DNA of 64,000 nucleotides from JANMCE01 sp031410595 (GTDB lineage Bacteria > Actinomycetota > Acidimicrobiia > Acidimicrobiales > Ilumatobacteraceae). The stretch lies in assembly GCA_031410595.1 (NCBI GenBank), contig JANNZM010000104.1, positions 124,001 to 188,000 on the forward strand. The letters run 5' to 3'. Both the position numbers and the translations under genes were made by a program. Below are positions 25,801 to 36,687 of the stretch, in pieces (within the stretch, counting starts at the first letter, position 1; the number at the start of each line of letters is the position of its first letter). The notes beneath the pieces are model-generated. The model saw nothing but the letters and a program-made list of their open reading frames with translations. It did no database searches and had not been told where the DNA came from.

Positions 25801-26790
25801 TTAGCGGTGATCGCCGGTGAAACGGGCGGCTCGCACGCCGCGCTGGGCGAGGTCGGCGAGGAAGGCGGTGGTGTCGATGCGCACATCGCCCAGTGCCACG
25901 GTTCCGGGGTGCGTGTTGGGCACGGCCAAGCGGAGGGCTGCCACCGCGGCGACAGCCCCGGCGGCGACAGCCGGACGGTCGATGGCACCGAGCACTTCGG
26001 CTTGGCGCTGACCGTCACGTAGGCCGCGGACTTCCACCCGGAGAGCACCAAGCGCTCCCTCGACATGGGGCTTTCGCAGCATCGGCAGGCGCGAGGTGAA
26101 ACGATCGCGGCGGGTGGCGCTGAGGCGGGCTGAGATCCGGCCAACGTCAGGAAACGCTCGCAGCAGCACGAACGGATCAGGGAGTTCCGCGTTGTAGCAG
26201 TCATGCGCGCCGATGGGGTCGGGGAACCAGCCGAGCTCACGTCCCGATCCGCCGGCACGGCTGCGCCAGTCCCCGTCACGCCAGATCTGTGCCGTCGATC
26301 GCAGTGCCTTGTGGTGCTGGCGGGCGCACGCCGGTCCACCGGTGCCGTGCTTGTACACGTGCAACTCGTCCACCGACGCGAACGACGAGGCGGCGTGACG
26401 GGCCAGCAGGCACGACAGGCCGGGGGCGAAACCGGCACCGACCACCACCGTGACGCCACGTTCCTTGGCCAGGTCGTCAAGCCCCCAAAGACGCCACACG
26501 TCGTCGCGGTCATCAGAAACCGACACGACAGAGGTTCCGGCCAGCACGAACCGTTCGGCCAGTGCCACCTGGGGAACGGGCGTGGCCAGCACTACGGCAT
26601 CGAGGCCGAGTTCCTCGTGCATGGCGCCGACTACCGTCACCGACGCGCCGATGCTGGTAGCCACCCGATCCGATGTTCCGCCGGGATAGTCGGCCAGCAG
26701 CACATGCACCCCCGACGTTCCGGCCAGCTGCCGAGCAACTCGGCTGCCGACCGCGCCAGTGCCAACGATGCCGATACGAAGATCGGTCAC
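25801..26790 (-). CDS. NAD(P)-binding Rossmann-fold protein (saccharopine dehydrogenase-like)
   Basis: The 329-residue protein opens with a Rossmann nucleotide-binding motif, LRIGIVGTGAVGSRVARQL. It continues with DAVVLATPVPQVALAERFVLAG and VVVGAGFAPGLSCLLARHAA, as in saccharopine-dehydrogenase-like or Gfo/Idh-type proteins of unknown substrate. The frame is open further upstream to 26979, but GTG 26790 is the logical start because it overlaps the stop of a 51-residue membrane-protein frame (GTGA) and begins right at the Rossmann strand. The oxidoreductase substrate cannot be predicted. Confidence 0.8.
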   Translation of the reverse strand: MTDLRIGIVGTGAVGSRVARQLAGTSGVHVLLADYPGGTSDRVATSIGASVTVVGAMHEELGLDAVVLATPVPQVALAERFVLAGTSVVSVSDDRDDVWRLWGLDDLAKERGVTVVVGAGFAPGLSCLLARHAASSFASVDELHVYKHGTGGPACARQHHKALRSTAQIWRDGDWRSRAGGSGRELGWFPDPIGAHDCYNAELPDPFVLLRAFPDVGRISARLSATRRDRFTSRLPMLRKPHVEGALGALRVEVRGLRDGQRQAEVLGAIDRPAVAAGAVAAVAALRLAVPNTHPGTVALGDVRIDTTAFLADLAQRGVRAARFTGDHR

Positions 26791-26942
26791 GGCTTCTGAT
26801 CGAACGACAACTCTTCCCAGCCACCCTGCTGGGCCGGAGCGCCGCCCTTGCCCCGCACCCGCAGGACCGCCGCGACCAGCCCGGCCACAAGGAAGGCAAG
26901 GCCGAGGCGACGCACAGCGAGGAAGACAGATCGTCGTGCCAA
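26787..26942 (-). CDS. 51-residue single-helix membrane protein directly after tRNA-Ile
   Basis: From TTG 26942 a 51-residue frame reads MARRSVFLAVRRLGLAFLVA followed by GLVAAVLRVR and ends WEELSFDQKP. It has one membrane segment (about residues 11-27) between arginine clusters, typical of small actinobacterial membrane proteins with a conserved GGWEEL-type tail. Its stop overlaps the GTG start of the dehydrogenase gene in a GTGA junction, which supports it as real. The start lies one base past the tRNA discriminator, so no ribosome site is possible on a processed message. The function is unknown. Confidence 0.6.
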   Translation of the reverse strand: MARRSVFLAVRRLGLAFLVAGLVAAVLRVRGKGGAPAQQGGWEELSFDQKP

Positions 26943-26943
26943 G

Positions 26944-27017
26944 TGGGGCTAACAGGAGTCGGACCTGTGACCTCTGCATTATCAGTGCAGCGCTCTAACC
27001 AACTGAGCTATAGCCCC
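26944..27017 (-). tRNA. ileT: tRNA-Ile (anticodon GAT)
   Basis: The minus strand folds as a full cloverleaf. The seven-pair acceptor is GGGGCTA with TAGCCCC, the D arm is GCTC...GAGC, the anticodon stem-loop is CTGCA-CTGATAA-TGCAG with GAT, and the T arm is CAGG-TCCGACT-CCTG. The discriminator is A at 26944. CCA is not encoded. Its position after the gyrA side of the origin, downstream of a DUF3566 gene, matches the gyrA-DUF3566-ileT order of mycobacteria. Confidence 0.97.
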
Positions 27018-27035
27018 TTCACGCGCCAAGGCGCG

Positions 27036-28103
27036 CTAGGAAGCTGTCAGGTTATCGCTTGCATCGCTGTCCGCGTCAATCGATTCTGCAACCGGCCCAC
27101 CGCGCAGTCGTTCGCGCAGGATGACTTCCTCTTCCAACACCGTGACCCGCACGCCGCCGACCAGGTCGGCAATGAGGTTGAACAGCACGGCAAGGGTCAC
27201 GTGCAGCCCGGTTCCGGCGATGGCCAGGAACAGACCGAGGCCACGGGACGCATTGAACAGCTTCTTGCCGTTAATGGTGAAGGTCTTCAGCCCGAAGAGT
27301 TCTTTGATGAAGCCCTGGATGTTGTCGACGGTGCCGGTGGTGTAGGCGAGATGCCAAAGCAGTACGCCGGCGATGAGCAGTACGACATACAGCAGCATGT
27401 ACAACACGAGTGAGATCTTGAACACGGTCCAGCCATCAATGCGGCGCACCACCCGGGAGACCTTGCGGACACGGGGGCGGCGGCCGAAAATACGACGACG
27501 GCCAACCGTCTTGGTCAGCACCCTGGCCGGACGCTCGGGTTCGTCGTTGAACGGCATGGTCGGCGAACTTGGCGCAGGAGTGGCCGGCACCGAACGGGCC
27601 TCAACCGCAGGGATTGCCTCCGTCGGTGGCTCAGCGGCCGGTTCAAGCGGCTCAACCCTGGCGGGAATCAGTTCGGTGGGGGAACCGACTGGGGCATCCG
27701 AAGGCTCGACTGGCTCAGCTTCACGAGCTACCGGCAGGAGCCCAGGCGGTGGCGTCACCGGGTTCAACACGATGGCCCCGCTGGCCGCCGCCAGGGCCGA
27801 TGGGTTCGGCATCATGGGCGGTGGCGGTGGAATCGGCCGGGACACGACCTCGACCGAACCCGACGGCGTCAGGTCGTCGGTGGGCCAACCATCAGTGGTC
27901 CCGGGCGTTTCGTCGGCGACGGGATCGGACGGGCGTTTCGGGAGTAGGCCAGCCGCTTCCAGCGCCGTCCATGACTGGCCGACGAGTGGATCCTGAGGAG
28001 GACGTCGACGAGACAGCGATGGAGCGACGTCGATGTCATCAGACACGGCGGCACCCTTCGGAGTCCGCGAGGATGTCTCCTCGAAGGGATCAAGCGACTT
28101 CAC
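27036..28103 (-). CDS. DUF3566 transmembrane protein
   Basis: The product of about 355 residues has a long Pro/Ala-rich cytosolic N-terminal part (with PPPPPMMP) and a C-terminal DUF3566 domain (about the last 130 residues, RRIDGWTVFKISLVLYMLLY, LIAGVLLWHLAYTTG and LHVTLAVLFNLIADLVGGVR) with two membrane helices. In mycobacteria the homolog next to gyrA (Rv0007/CwsA region) is implicated in cell-shape or division functions; the role here is inferred only from position. The start is uncertain. GTG 28103 has a -10 TACAGT seven bases upstream (leaderless), while GTG 28046 has a weak GAAGGG. The frame is open to 28145. Confidence 0.8.
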   Translation of the reverse strand: MKSLDPFEETSSRTPKGAAVSDDIDVAPSLSRRRPPQDPLVGQSWTALEAAGLLPKRPSDPVADETPGTTDGWPTDDLTPSGSVEVVSRPIPPPPPMMPNPSALAAASGAIVLNPVTPPPGLLPVAREAEPVEPSDAPVGSPTELIPARVEPLEPAAEPPTEAIPAVEARSVPATPAPSSPTMPFNDEPERPARVLTKTVGRRRIFGRRPRVRKVSRVVRRIDGWTVFKISLVLYMLLYVVLLIAGVLLWHLAYTTGTVDNIQGFIKELFGLKTFTINGKKLFNASRGLGLFLAIAGTGLHVTLAVLFNLIADLVGGVRVTVLEEEVILRERLRGGPVAESIDADSDASDNLTAS

Positions 28104-28148
28104 GTAGTGCACTGTAGTTGGCCCTGTCCAACGAGTGGCGGTCACTGG

Positions 28149-28457
28149 TCATCTGGCCTCGATCAGCGTGGCCGCTGCCGTCGCCGTCATCGAGCCAACC
28201 TGCACCGTGGCCCGCACCACGTGTCCATCGAAAGTCATTGCAGTCACCGTGGCGTGATTGGCGGCCGCCAAGCGGCGACCGGCCTCGAATCCGCCCGACG
28301 CGGCGGCCAGTGCTACGGCGTCCGCAGCGGTTCGGGCACGCGACTGGTCGGCGGCGCGAACGCCCAATTCGGCCAGACCAACCGAAATCACCATCAGCAC
28401 ACTAAGCACCATCACCACCAGCGCCAGTGCGTGACCGTGTTCGTTGTCGAAGTGCAT
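28149..28457 (-). CDS. TadE/TadG-like (Rv3654c family) pilus-associated protein
   Basis: The 102-residue protein begins MHFDNEHGHALALVVMVLSV, a short leader then one hydrophobic helix with the HGHALA pattern that replaces the usual RGS/DGQA of TadG-like proteins. It continues RTAADAVALAAASGG, the typical post-helix AADAAALA segment. Such proteins are minor pilins or secretion partners of Tad systems, but no other tad genes are nearby. The start is ATG 28457, because GGAGGAGA lies five bases upstream; an in-frame codon at 28472 is less suitable. Confidence 0.75.
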   Translation of the reverse strand: MHFDNEHGHALALVVMVLSVLMVISVGLAELGVRAADQSRARTAADAVALAAASGGFEAGRRLAAANHATVTAMTFDGHVVRATVQVGSMTATAAATLIEAR

Positions 28458-28558
28458 CGATCTCTCCTCCACAGCAATGAGGTGGGGAGGGAGAGCGGAT
28501 CTCCGAGAAGCCTGTACTTTAGCCGGAAATCGCGGAAGTGGCGATAGCGTGCTCGCCC

Positions 28559-29173
28559 GTGACAGCTATCGACTTCTTCTTCGACCCTGCCTGCCCATGG
28601 ACCTGGATCACCGCAGAATGGGTGCGAGAGGTGGCGCCACACCGTGACCTTGATGTCACCTGGAAGACCTACAGCCTGTTCGTGAAGAACGGCGCTGGCA
28701 TGTCGGACCAGTACCGCATCCCCCTTGAGGCGCAGTGGCCCGGTCTGCGGGTCATAGAGCAGGCCCGCCTCGACTACGGAAATGAGGCCGTGTCGGCCCT
28801 GTATCGCTCGTTCGGCACCGCCATTCACTACGACGGCGACAACATGCTGGAAACGCTGGGAGAATGCGTGAAGGCCGCTGGCGTCGATGTGTCGGTGCTG
28901 TCAGCCGCCGAGGACGACTCCCTCGATGCCGGTATTCACGCGTCAACCGCCGCCGGGGTGGCGCTGACGGGTGCCGACGTTGGCATACCGATCATCGCGG
29001 TGGAAAACCTGCCCATGATCTACTTCGGGCCGGTCATGTCGCCGGCCCCAACGGGTGATGACGCACTGCGCCTCTGGGATGCGTACGTCACATTGGCCTC
29101 GATCGACGGTGTGTACGAGATCAAGCGCTCCCGCACCGTTGGCCCAACCTTCGGCCCCCGCCCGAATATCTGA
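28559..29173 (+). CDS. DsbA-family thioredoxin-fold protein (mycothiol-type nitroreductase-like)
   Basis: The 204-residue protein has a thioredoxin fold with an all-helical insertion. The N-terminal motif IDFFFDPACPWTW carries a single active-site cysteine (CPWT), as in the Rv2466c class of mycothiol-dependent reductases. The cis-Pro loop is GADVGIPIIAV. The length is normal. It likely acts in cytosolic thiol redox reactions. The start is GTG 28559, with a TAGCGT -10 box eight bases upstream. It ends at a strong hairpin shared with the convergent gyrA gene. Confidence 0.85.
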   Translation: MTAIDFFFDPACPWTWITAEWVREVAPHRDLDVTWKTYSLFVKNGAGMSDQYRIPLEAQWPGLRVIEQARLDYGNEAVSALYRSFGTAIHYDGDNMLETLGECVKAAGVDVSVLSAAEDDSLDAGIHASTAAGVALTGADVGIPIIAVENLPMIYFGPVMSPAPTGDDALRLWDAYVTLASIDGVYEIKRSRTVGPTFGPRPNI

Positions 29174-29182
29174 CAACGCAAA

Positions 29183-29205
29183 CGCCCGGACCGATGGTCC
29201 GGGCG
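29183..29205. terminator. Bidirectional terminator between the DsbA-family gene and gyrA
   Basis: CGCCCGGACC (29183-29192), loop GAT and GGTCCGGGCG (29196-29205) form a perfect ten-pair stem between two convergent genes. Confidence 0.85.
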
Positions 29206-29213
29206 CTTAGACG

Positions 29214-31685
29214 TTATTCGGCGTCGTCTTCGCCGTCGCTGCTACCGAGGATGGGGGCAACTGATGCCACGACGGTGCCGGTGTCGAGGCTCATAATTCG
29301 CACACCGGTGGCGTCGCGGCCTTGCTCGGAGATGTCTCGCACCGGGACACGTAGCGTGACGCCGCCGGAGGAGATGGCGACGATCTCGTCGTCTTCGCCC
29401 ACCATAAACGCAGCCACCACATAGCCGCGCTGGGCGGTGAGTTTCATACCGATCACACCTTGGCCGCCGCGACCTTGCTGATTGAACTTCGACAGCTGCG
29501 TGCGCTTGCCGTAGCCCGAGTCGGTCATGATCAGAATCGAGACGTCATCGCGGGCAACGTCGCATGACACGAGCTCGTCATCGGCCCGAAGTTTCATGCC
29601 GCGGACGCCGGCTGCAGCGCGACCCATGGGGCGAACGTCGTCTTCGTTGAAACGGATGTTCATACCCTTGCGACTCACCATGAAGACATCGTCGGAGCCG
29701 CTGGTTTCAATGACCTTCACCAGTTCGTCACCGTCGTTCAGGTTGATGGCGATCAGGCCGTCTCGGCGGCTGGAGTCGTAGGCGTGGAACTCGGTCTTCT
29801 TGACCGTGCCCTTCTTGGTGGCGAAGAACAGGAAACGATCCGAGTCATACGAGCGGGTATCGATGATGGTCTGGATGTGCTCGTCTGGTTGCAACGGCAA
29901 CAAGTTGATAATCGGGATGCCCTTGGCGGTACGTTCACGTTCGGGAATCTCATGCGCCTTCAACCGATACACCTTCCCCCGGTTGGAGAAGAACAGCAGG
30001 AACGCGTGAGCACTGGAGTAGATGACGTGGCGCACGATGTCGTCTTGCTTCAACGTGCTGCCGGCCTTGCCACGACCGCCGCGGGCCTGGGTGCGGAATG
30101 CAGCGCCCTCAACGGTTTTGATGTAGCCGGCCTGAGTCATGACGACGACCAGTTCTTTGTCGTCGATGAGATCCTCGGTAGACATGTCGCCGGGGTCGTG
30201 GGTGAGTTTGGCCTTGCGGGGCTCGGCGAACTTGTCCCGGATGGCGGTGAGTTCGGCCGTAATGACCTCACGCTTGCGCGCATCGGACTCAAGGATGGCG
30301 TCGAGTTCTTCGATGGTCTTGCGTAGCGTTTCCAGCTCGGTGTCGAGGTCAATGCGAGACAGTCGCGTGAGGCGGGCCAAGGTCATGTCGAGGATCGACT
30401 CGGCCTGAATCTCCGAGAACCCGAAGGTGGCCATGAGGCCCTCGCGAGCAGCCTGCTTGTCTTCGCTGGCACGGATGAGTGCGATGACCTCATCAATCAC
30501 GTTCAGAGCCTTGACTAAACCCTCGATCACGTGGGCACGAGCGGCGGCCTTGCGGCGGCGGAACTGGGAGCGCTTGGTGATGACTTCGATCTGGTGCTCG
30601 ACGTAATAGTGCAAGCAGTCACGCAGGTTGAGCTGACGTGGCACACCGTCGACCAGGGCCACAATGTTGCAGCTGAAACTGGTTTGCATCGGCGTGTACT
30701 TGTAGAGGTTGTTCAAGATGACGCTGGCGTTGGCGTCCCGCTTGAGCGAGATGACGAGCCGGGTGAAGTCTTCGGCTGATTCGTCGTTGATGTCGCGAAT
30801 GCCTTCGAGTTCTTTCGAGTCGGCCAGTTCCTTTACGCGGCTGGCGATCGACGAGCACGACGTCTGGTACGGCAGTTCGGTGACCACGATCTGCAGACCG
30901 CCCTTGGCTGTTTCTTCAATGCCGGCCGCGGCGCGCATCTTCACCGAACCCTTGCCGGTGCGGTAGGCCTCCATGATGCCGGCGCGCCCGAGAATGAAAC
31001 CGCCGGTAGGGAAGTCTGGGCCCTTTACGAACTCCATGAGGTCATCGGGGGTGGCGTCGGGGTGCGCAATGAGGTGGATGGTGGCGTCGCAGATTTCACC
31101 GAGGTTGTGCGGCGGAATGTTGGTGGCCATGCCGACCGCGATGCCCTGCACGCCGTTCACCAAAAGGTTCGGGAAACGGGCCGGCAAGACCTTTGGTTCT
31201 TCGAGGGTGCCGTCGTAGTTGGCCTGCATTTCGACGGTCTCTTCATCGATACCGTCGAGCAGCGCCATGGCCAACGGGCTGAGCCGACACTCGGTGTATC
31301 GGCTGGCCGCAGCACCGAAATCGGGAGAGCCGTAGTTGCCGTGGAAATCAACGAGGGGATGTCGCAGCGAGAAGGGTTGCGCCATGCGCACAAGCGCGTC
31401 GTAGATGGAAGAGTCACCGTGCGGGTGATATTTCGCGGAGGTGTCACCGCTGACACGGGCGCACTTCACGAACGGACGGTCGGGACGGAAGTTCTGCTGC
31501 TCCATGTCCCACAAGATGCGGCGGTGCACCGGCTTCAAACCGTCACGCACGTCGGGGAGAGCGCGCGACACGATGACCGACATGGCGTATTCGAGGAACG
31601 AGCGCTCCATCTCATCTTGAATCTCAATCGGTTCGATACTGCCCGTCGTCGGTTCGTCCGGCGTCGGCGTCGTGGTATTGCTCAC
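29214..31685 (-). CDS. gyrA: DNA gyrase subunit A
   Basis: The 823-residue subunit has the breakage-reunion domain with the catalytic tyrosine in AASRYTECRLSP (near residue 125) and the quinolone-region pattern PHGDSSIYDALVRMAQ, where S and D are the usual sensitive residues. A six-bladed C-terminal DNA-wrapping domain includes the GyrA-box-like RGGRGKAG. It cuts and rejoins DNA during negative supercoiling together with GyrB, encoded just upstream in the same direction. No intein is present. It starts at GTG 31685 with AGGGA upstream. Confidence 0.98.
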   Translation of the reverse strand: MSNTTTPTPDEPTTGSIEPIEIQDEMERSFLEYAMSVIVSRALPDVRDGLKPVHRRILWDMEQQNFRPDRPFVKCARVSGDTSAKYHPHGDSSIYDALVRMAQPFSLRHPLVDFHGNYGSPDFGAAASRYTECRLSPLAMALLDGIDEETVEMQANYDGTLEEPKVLPARFPNLLVNGVQGIAVGMATNIPPHNLGEICDATIHLIAHPDATPDDLMEFVKGPDFPTGGFILGRAGIMEAYRTGKGSVKMRAAAGIEETAKGGLQIVVTELPYQTSCSSIASRVKELADSKELEGIRDINDESAEDFTRLVISLKRDANASVILNNLYKYTPMQTSFSCNIVALVDGVPRQLNLRDCLHYYVEHQIEVITKRSQFRRRKAAARAHVIEGLVKALNVIDEVIALIRASEDKQAAREGLMATFGFSEIQAESILDMTLARLTRLSRIDLDTELETLRKTIEELDAILESDARKREVITAELTAIRDKFAEPRKAKLTHDPGDMSTEDLIDDKELVVVMTQAGYIKTVEGAAFRTQARGGRGKAGSTLKQDDIVRHVIYSSAHAFLLFFSNRGKVYRLKAHEIPERERTAKGIPIINLLPLQPDEHIQTIIDTRSYDSDRFLFFATKKGTVKKTEFHAYDSSRRDGLIAINLNDGDELVKVIETSGSDDVFMVSRKGMNIRFNEDDVRPMGRAAAGVRGMKLRADDELVSCDVARDDVSILIMTDSGYGKRTQLSKFNQQGRGGQGVIGMKLTAQRGYVVAAFMVGEDDEIVAISSGGVTLRVPVRDISEQGRDATGVRIMSLDTGTVVASVAPILGSSDGEDDAE

Positions 31686-31701
31686 AGATTTTCCCTAGTT
31701 C

Positions 31702-33708
<2,007 letters not shown>

Positions 33709-33959
33709 GGCGCGTCTCCGTCTGTTTGGTGCTGCGTCGGGGAGGCGGCGCCAAGGATGCCCCTCGACCGACCCGCGATTTCTATACGACAGTCTACCAG
33801 GAGGGGTGTTACAACGTTCGTTTTTGCCCCTCAGCTATTCCCCTCCGCAAACGCCTTTTGCGCCCATCGTCGGGCCTCGTGAGCAGCACTGGAAAGAAAT
33901 CCACGCTCGGAAGGCGCAGGAGGAGCACCGATTACCGCTCGAACCACCAGCGTCAGCCG
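33709..33959 (-). promoter_or_regulatory. gyrB upstream region
   Basis: This 251-bp stretch between the DUF721 and gyrB genes holds no coding frame that I can support. On the minus strand a TATAGA hexamer at about 33785-33790 is a possible -10 for gyrBA, but no well-spaced -35 is evident. A plus-strand open frame crossing it is a shadow of gyrB and DUF721. Confidence 0.35.
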
Positions 33960-34259
33960 TTAGCGCCGGGCGACGCGGACTTCGATGGCGTGGAGGTCGG
34001 CGCCGCCAAGGTGGGGGCGGAGGCGGTCCAGGAGGTCTTGTTCGAGGTAGCGGAGTTGGGTGGCCCAGCCGGGTTGATCGACTTCGACCAAAAGGCGGCC
34101 GTTGTCGAGCAGGACCGGTTTCGCGTGGGCGGAGATGGCAACGCCCACGGCTTCTTCCCAGTGCCCAAACACGCCGGCCACCGCTGAGGCGCCATCGCCT
34201 TTCAACGAGCGGATGACGGCGTCGAGGCTCTCCGAGAGCGGTGTTGCATCGTCGCTCAT
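33960..34259 (-). CDS. DUF721/DciA-like protein
   Basis: The 99-residue protein matches DUF721, as in HWEEAVGVAISAHAKPVLLD, GRLLVEVDQPGWATQLRYLE and LHAIEVRVARR. DUF721 proteins between recF and gyrB in actinobacteria are related to DciA, a loader or partner of the replicative helicase DnaB. The ATG overlaps the recF stop (ATGA), so the two are translationally coupled. The length agrees with the short actinobacterial type that lacks a long N-terminal tail. Confidence 0.85.
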   Translation of the reverse strand: MSDDATPLSESLDAVIRSLKGDGASAVAGVFGHWEEAVGVAISAHAKPVLLDNGRLLVEVDQPGWATQLRYLEQDLLDRLRPHLGGADLHAIEVRVARR

Positions 34260-35332
34260 GCGACTGCCCCGTCGACGATGCGCATGACCTTGTCCGGCGC
34301 GGCCCCTTCGGGCAGCACCGAGGCAGTAGTAATCACAACCTGGCCGCTCGGAAGGTTGGCCAACAGGGCCCGACTGCGGTCGGGATCGAGTTCACTGAAG
34401 ACATCGTCGAGCACCAGCACCGGAGCTTCATTGTGATGTTCGGTCACCAACTGATGGGCCGCCAACCGAAGGGCCAACGCCATGGTGCGTTGCTCACCCT
34501 GGCTTGCATGGGTGCGGGTGGCCAAGCCGTTGAGCATGACATCGAGATCGTCACGATGGGGTCCGACGGTAGTGGACATGCGACGCACATCGTCGGCACG
34601 ACTGGCGACGAGAGCTGTTGTGAGGCCGTCCGCCAACCAGGCTGGCGCGTACGACATGGCCACCGGTTGGACCTCGCCGGCCAAGGCTGCGTAGGCCTTG
34701 GCCGCGAGTGGTTCAAGTTGCACAACCAATGCGGCGCGTTCGCGGCCAAGCGTGTCGGCAATTTCAGCCAGCTTGGCGTCCCACACATCGAGCGTAAACG
34801 CCATGTCGGTCGACAGGCGACCGCCGGCTTGCTTCAACAGACTGGCCCGTTGTTTCAAGACGCGATCGAGGTCACTTCGCAATCGGTCATGGCGAGCCGA
34901 CAATGCGACAAGGGTGTCGTCAAGGTAGCCACGACGCTCCGACGGGCCGCCTTTCACCATCACCAGATCGTCGGGCGAAAACACACTTACGCGCAGCACA
35001 CCGAGCAGATCGCGGGTGCGGGCAAGGCGCTGTCGATTCACTTGTACCCGGCCGCGCCCCGACGTGACGATCTGCGCTTCGATCAACATTTCGCGACCGT
35101 CGTCGTGCACCACTGTTGCCCGCACGAAGGCTTCAGTCGCACCGGTGCGCACCAACGCGTCACTCGGCGCTCCTCGGAACGATGAAAGATTGGACAGGTA
35201 CGACAATGCCTCGGCGATATTGGTTTTGCCTTGCCCGTTCGCACCCACAATGGCTGTACAACCGGCCGCAAACTCCAGGTCAGCCTGGACGTAGTTACGG
35301 AAGTCGGTCAGCGCGAGGGTACGAACGAGCAC
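34256..35332 (-). CDS. recF: DNA replication and repair protein RecF
   Basis: The 358-residue SMC-like ATPase has Walker A GANGQGKTNIAEAL (near residues 33-46), signature GEQRTMALALRLAA, Walker B VLVLDDVFSELD and the typical end GQVVITTAS. RecF helps load RecA at gaps through RecO and RecR. It is five bases downstream of dnaN and overlaps the DUF721 gene. It starts at GTG 35332, giving the family N-terminus LVRTLALTDFRNY. Confidence 0.96.
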   Translation of the reverse strand: MLVRTLALTDFRNYVQADLEFAAGCTAIVGANGQGKTNIAEALSYLSNLSSFRGAPSDALVRTGATEAFVRATVVHDDGREMLIEAQIVTSGRGRVQVNRQRLARTRDLLGVLRVSVFSPDDLVMVKGGPSERRGYLDDTLVALSARHDRLRSDLDRVLKQRASLLKQAGGRLSTDMAFTLDVWDAKLAEIADTLGRERAALVVQLEPLAAKAYAALAGEVQPVAMSYAPAWLADGLTTALVASRADDVRRMSTTVGPHRDDLDVMLNGLATRTHASQGEQRTMALALRLAAHQLVTEHHNEAPVLVLDDVFSELDPDRSRALLANLPSGQVVITTASVLPEGAAPDKVMRIVDGAVA

Positions 35333-35337
35333 GATCG

Positions 35338-36432
35338 CTACGGAACGCGGACCGGCATCAGGAGATAAAGGAACGCGCTGGCGTCGGAACCCTTCACGAC
35401 CGCAGGCTTCAGTGCGTCGAGCGTTTCGAGAACAACATCCTCACCGCCGACCGCGTCGATGCCGTCGGACAGGTAGTCGGGGTTGAAAGCCACGGTCATG
35501 TCACTACCGTCGAATGAAGCGTCCATCGACTCGGTGGCCTGACCAACGTCTTGCGTCGTGGCTGCAAGATCAAGACGATCAGCCGTGAACGACATGCGAA
35601 TCGGCGTGGCATCACGAGCCAGCAACTTCACGCGTTTGATCGCGGCGAGCAACGCCTCACGATTCACGGTGAGGCGATTGGGGTGGGTATTCGGGATGAG
35701 TTGGCGGTAATTCGGAAACTCGCCCTCGATCAACCGGGTGGTCAAACGCACGCCACCGGCTTCGAAGGTGGCATCGCGATCACCAAGTCTCAGAGTCACC
35801 TGGTCACTACCGCCGACAACCCGAGCGAACTCATGCAGCGCACGAGACGGCACGAGCACTTTCTGATCGACGCCGAGCACCGCGGCGTCGGGAAGGTCAC
35901 GCACGGCCAAGCGATAGGAGTCGGTGGCAACCAGTCGCAGGCCGCCGGCTTCGGCTGCGAGTAGCACGCCTGTCAGCAGCGGGCGACTTTCGTCCTTGCT
36001 GGCAGCGCGCACCACCTGCTTGACGGCTTCAGCGAGCGCGGCTGCGGGAAGTTGCACCGCGTTCTCGGCTGGCGCAGCCAAACGGGGGAAGTCGTCGACG
36101 GCCATGGTCCGCACACCGAACGCAGATCGGCCCGCGCTTATGCGGGCTTCCTCGGTGGTGGCATCAAACCCGACCGCGCCAGCGGGAAGCGAGCGCACGA
36201 TGTCACCGGCGAGACGAGCAGGAACGACACACGATCCACTGGTCTCCCCCGCCACCGTCAGCACGACTTGGATGGTGAGTTCCAAATCAGTGCCGGTGAC
36301 GGTGAGCTGGTCACCATCGAGGTCTAAACGCACGCCCGACAAAACGGGAAGGGCGCCGGTACGGCCGGTAGCGGCTCGTCCGGCAGTACCTAGTGCTTCA
36401 GCAAGTACATCTCGTTCGCAACGGAACTTCAC
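35338..36432 (-). CDS. dnaN: DNA polymerase III beta clamp
   Basis: The 364-residue sliding clamp has three repeated clamp domains, starting MKFRCERDVLAEALGTAGRA and ending with the conserved YLLMPVRVP. It tethers the replicative polymerase to DNA. It begins at GTG 36432 with AAAGGATG upstream. It is separated from dnaA by the 255-bp origin region, and both genes read in the same direction, as usual in actinobacteria. Confidence 0.97.
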   Translation of the reverse strand: MKFRCERDVLAEALGTAGRAATGRTGALPVLSGVRLDLDGDQLTVTGTDLELTIQVVLTVAGETSGSCVVPARLAGDIVRSLPAGAVGFDATTEEARISAGRSAFGVRTMAVDDFPRLAAPAENAVQLPAAALAEAVKQVVRAASKDESRPLLTGVLLAAEAGGLRLVATDSYRLAVRDLPDAAVLGVDQKVLVPSRALHEFARVVGGSDQVTLRLGDRDATFEAGGVRLTTRLIEGEFPNYRQLIPNTHPNRLTVNREALLAAIKRVKLLARDATPIRMSFTADRLDLAATTQDVGQATESMDASFDGSDMTVAFNPDYLSDGIDAVGGEDVVLETLDALKPAVVKGSDASAFLYLLMPVRVP

Positions 36433-36687
36433 GACCGTCTCATCCTTTACTTGTCGGGTCCCGAGGCCCAGCCCCGTTTCGCAACATTGGTTGTCTATCT
36501 ATCTAATAATGGTAATAAGACCTGTGGATTGGGGATGACATGGTGTTTGCCCTGCTCACTGCCCGTTTGGCTGTGCACACGGTCATCCCCAATCCCCACA
36601 CCTTTCAGATCTGCAACGGTGGGTCGGTGGACAAACCGTAGTTGTCCACGGGCTCGTCCCCAATCCCCCACAACCTTGTACACATCG
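36433..36687. other. Chromosomal replication origin (oriC), dnaA-dnaN intergenic region
   Basis: DnaA-box-like nonamers are visible at 36522-36530 (reverse AATCCACAG), 36626-36634 (reverse TTGTCCACC), 36642-36650 (TTGTCCACG) and 36676-36684 (TTGTACACA). An AT-rich stretch at 36490-36520 (ending TAATAATGGTAATAAGA) is a candidate unwinding element. A perfect 14-bp inverted repeat, GGATTGGGGATGAC at 36526-36539 and its complement at 36582-36595, brackets a TGTGCACAC. CCCCAATCCCC recurs near 36657. The location between dnaA and dnaN is the standard actinobacterial oriC position. Confidence 0.85.

Noticed and set aside
27022..27035. CGCGCC-AA-GGCGCG hairpin between the DUF3566 gene and tRNA-Ile
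   Set aside because: The two-base loop is too tight and there is no T-run; six pairs in GC-rich DNA are expected by chance.
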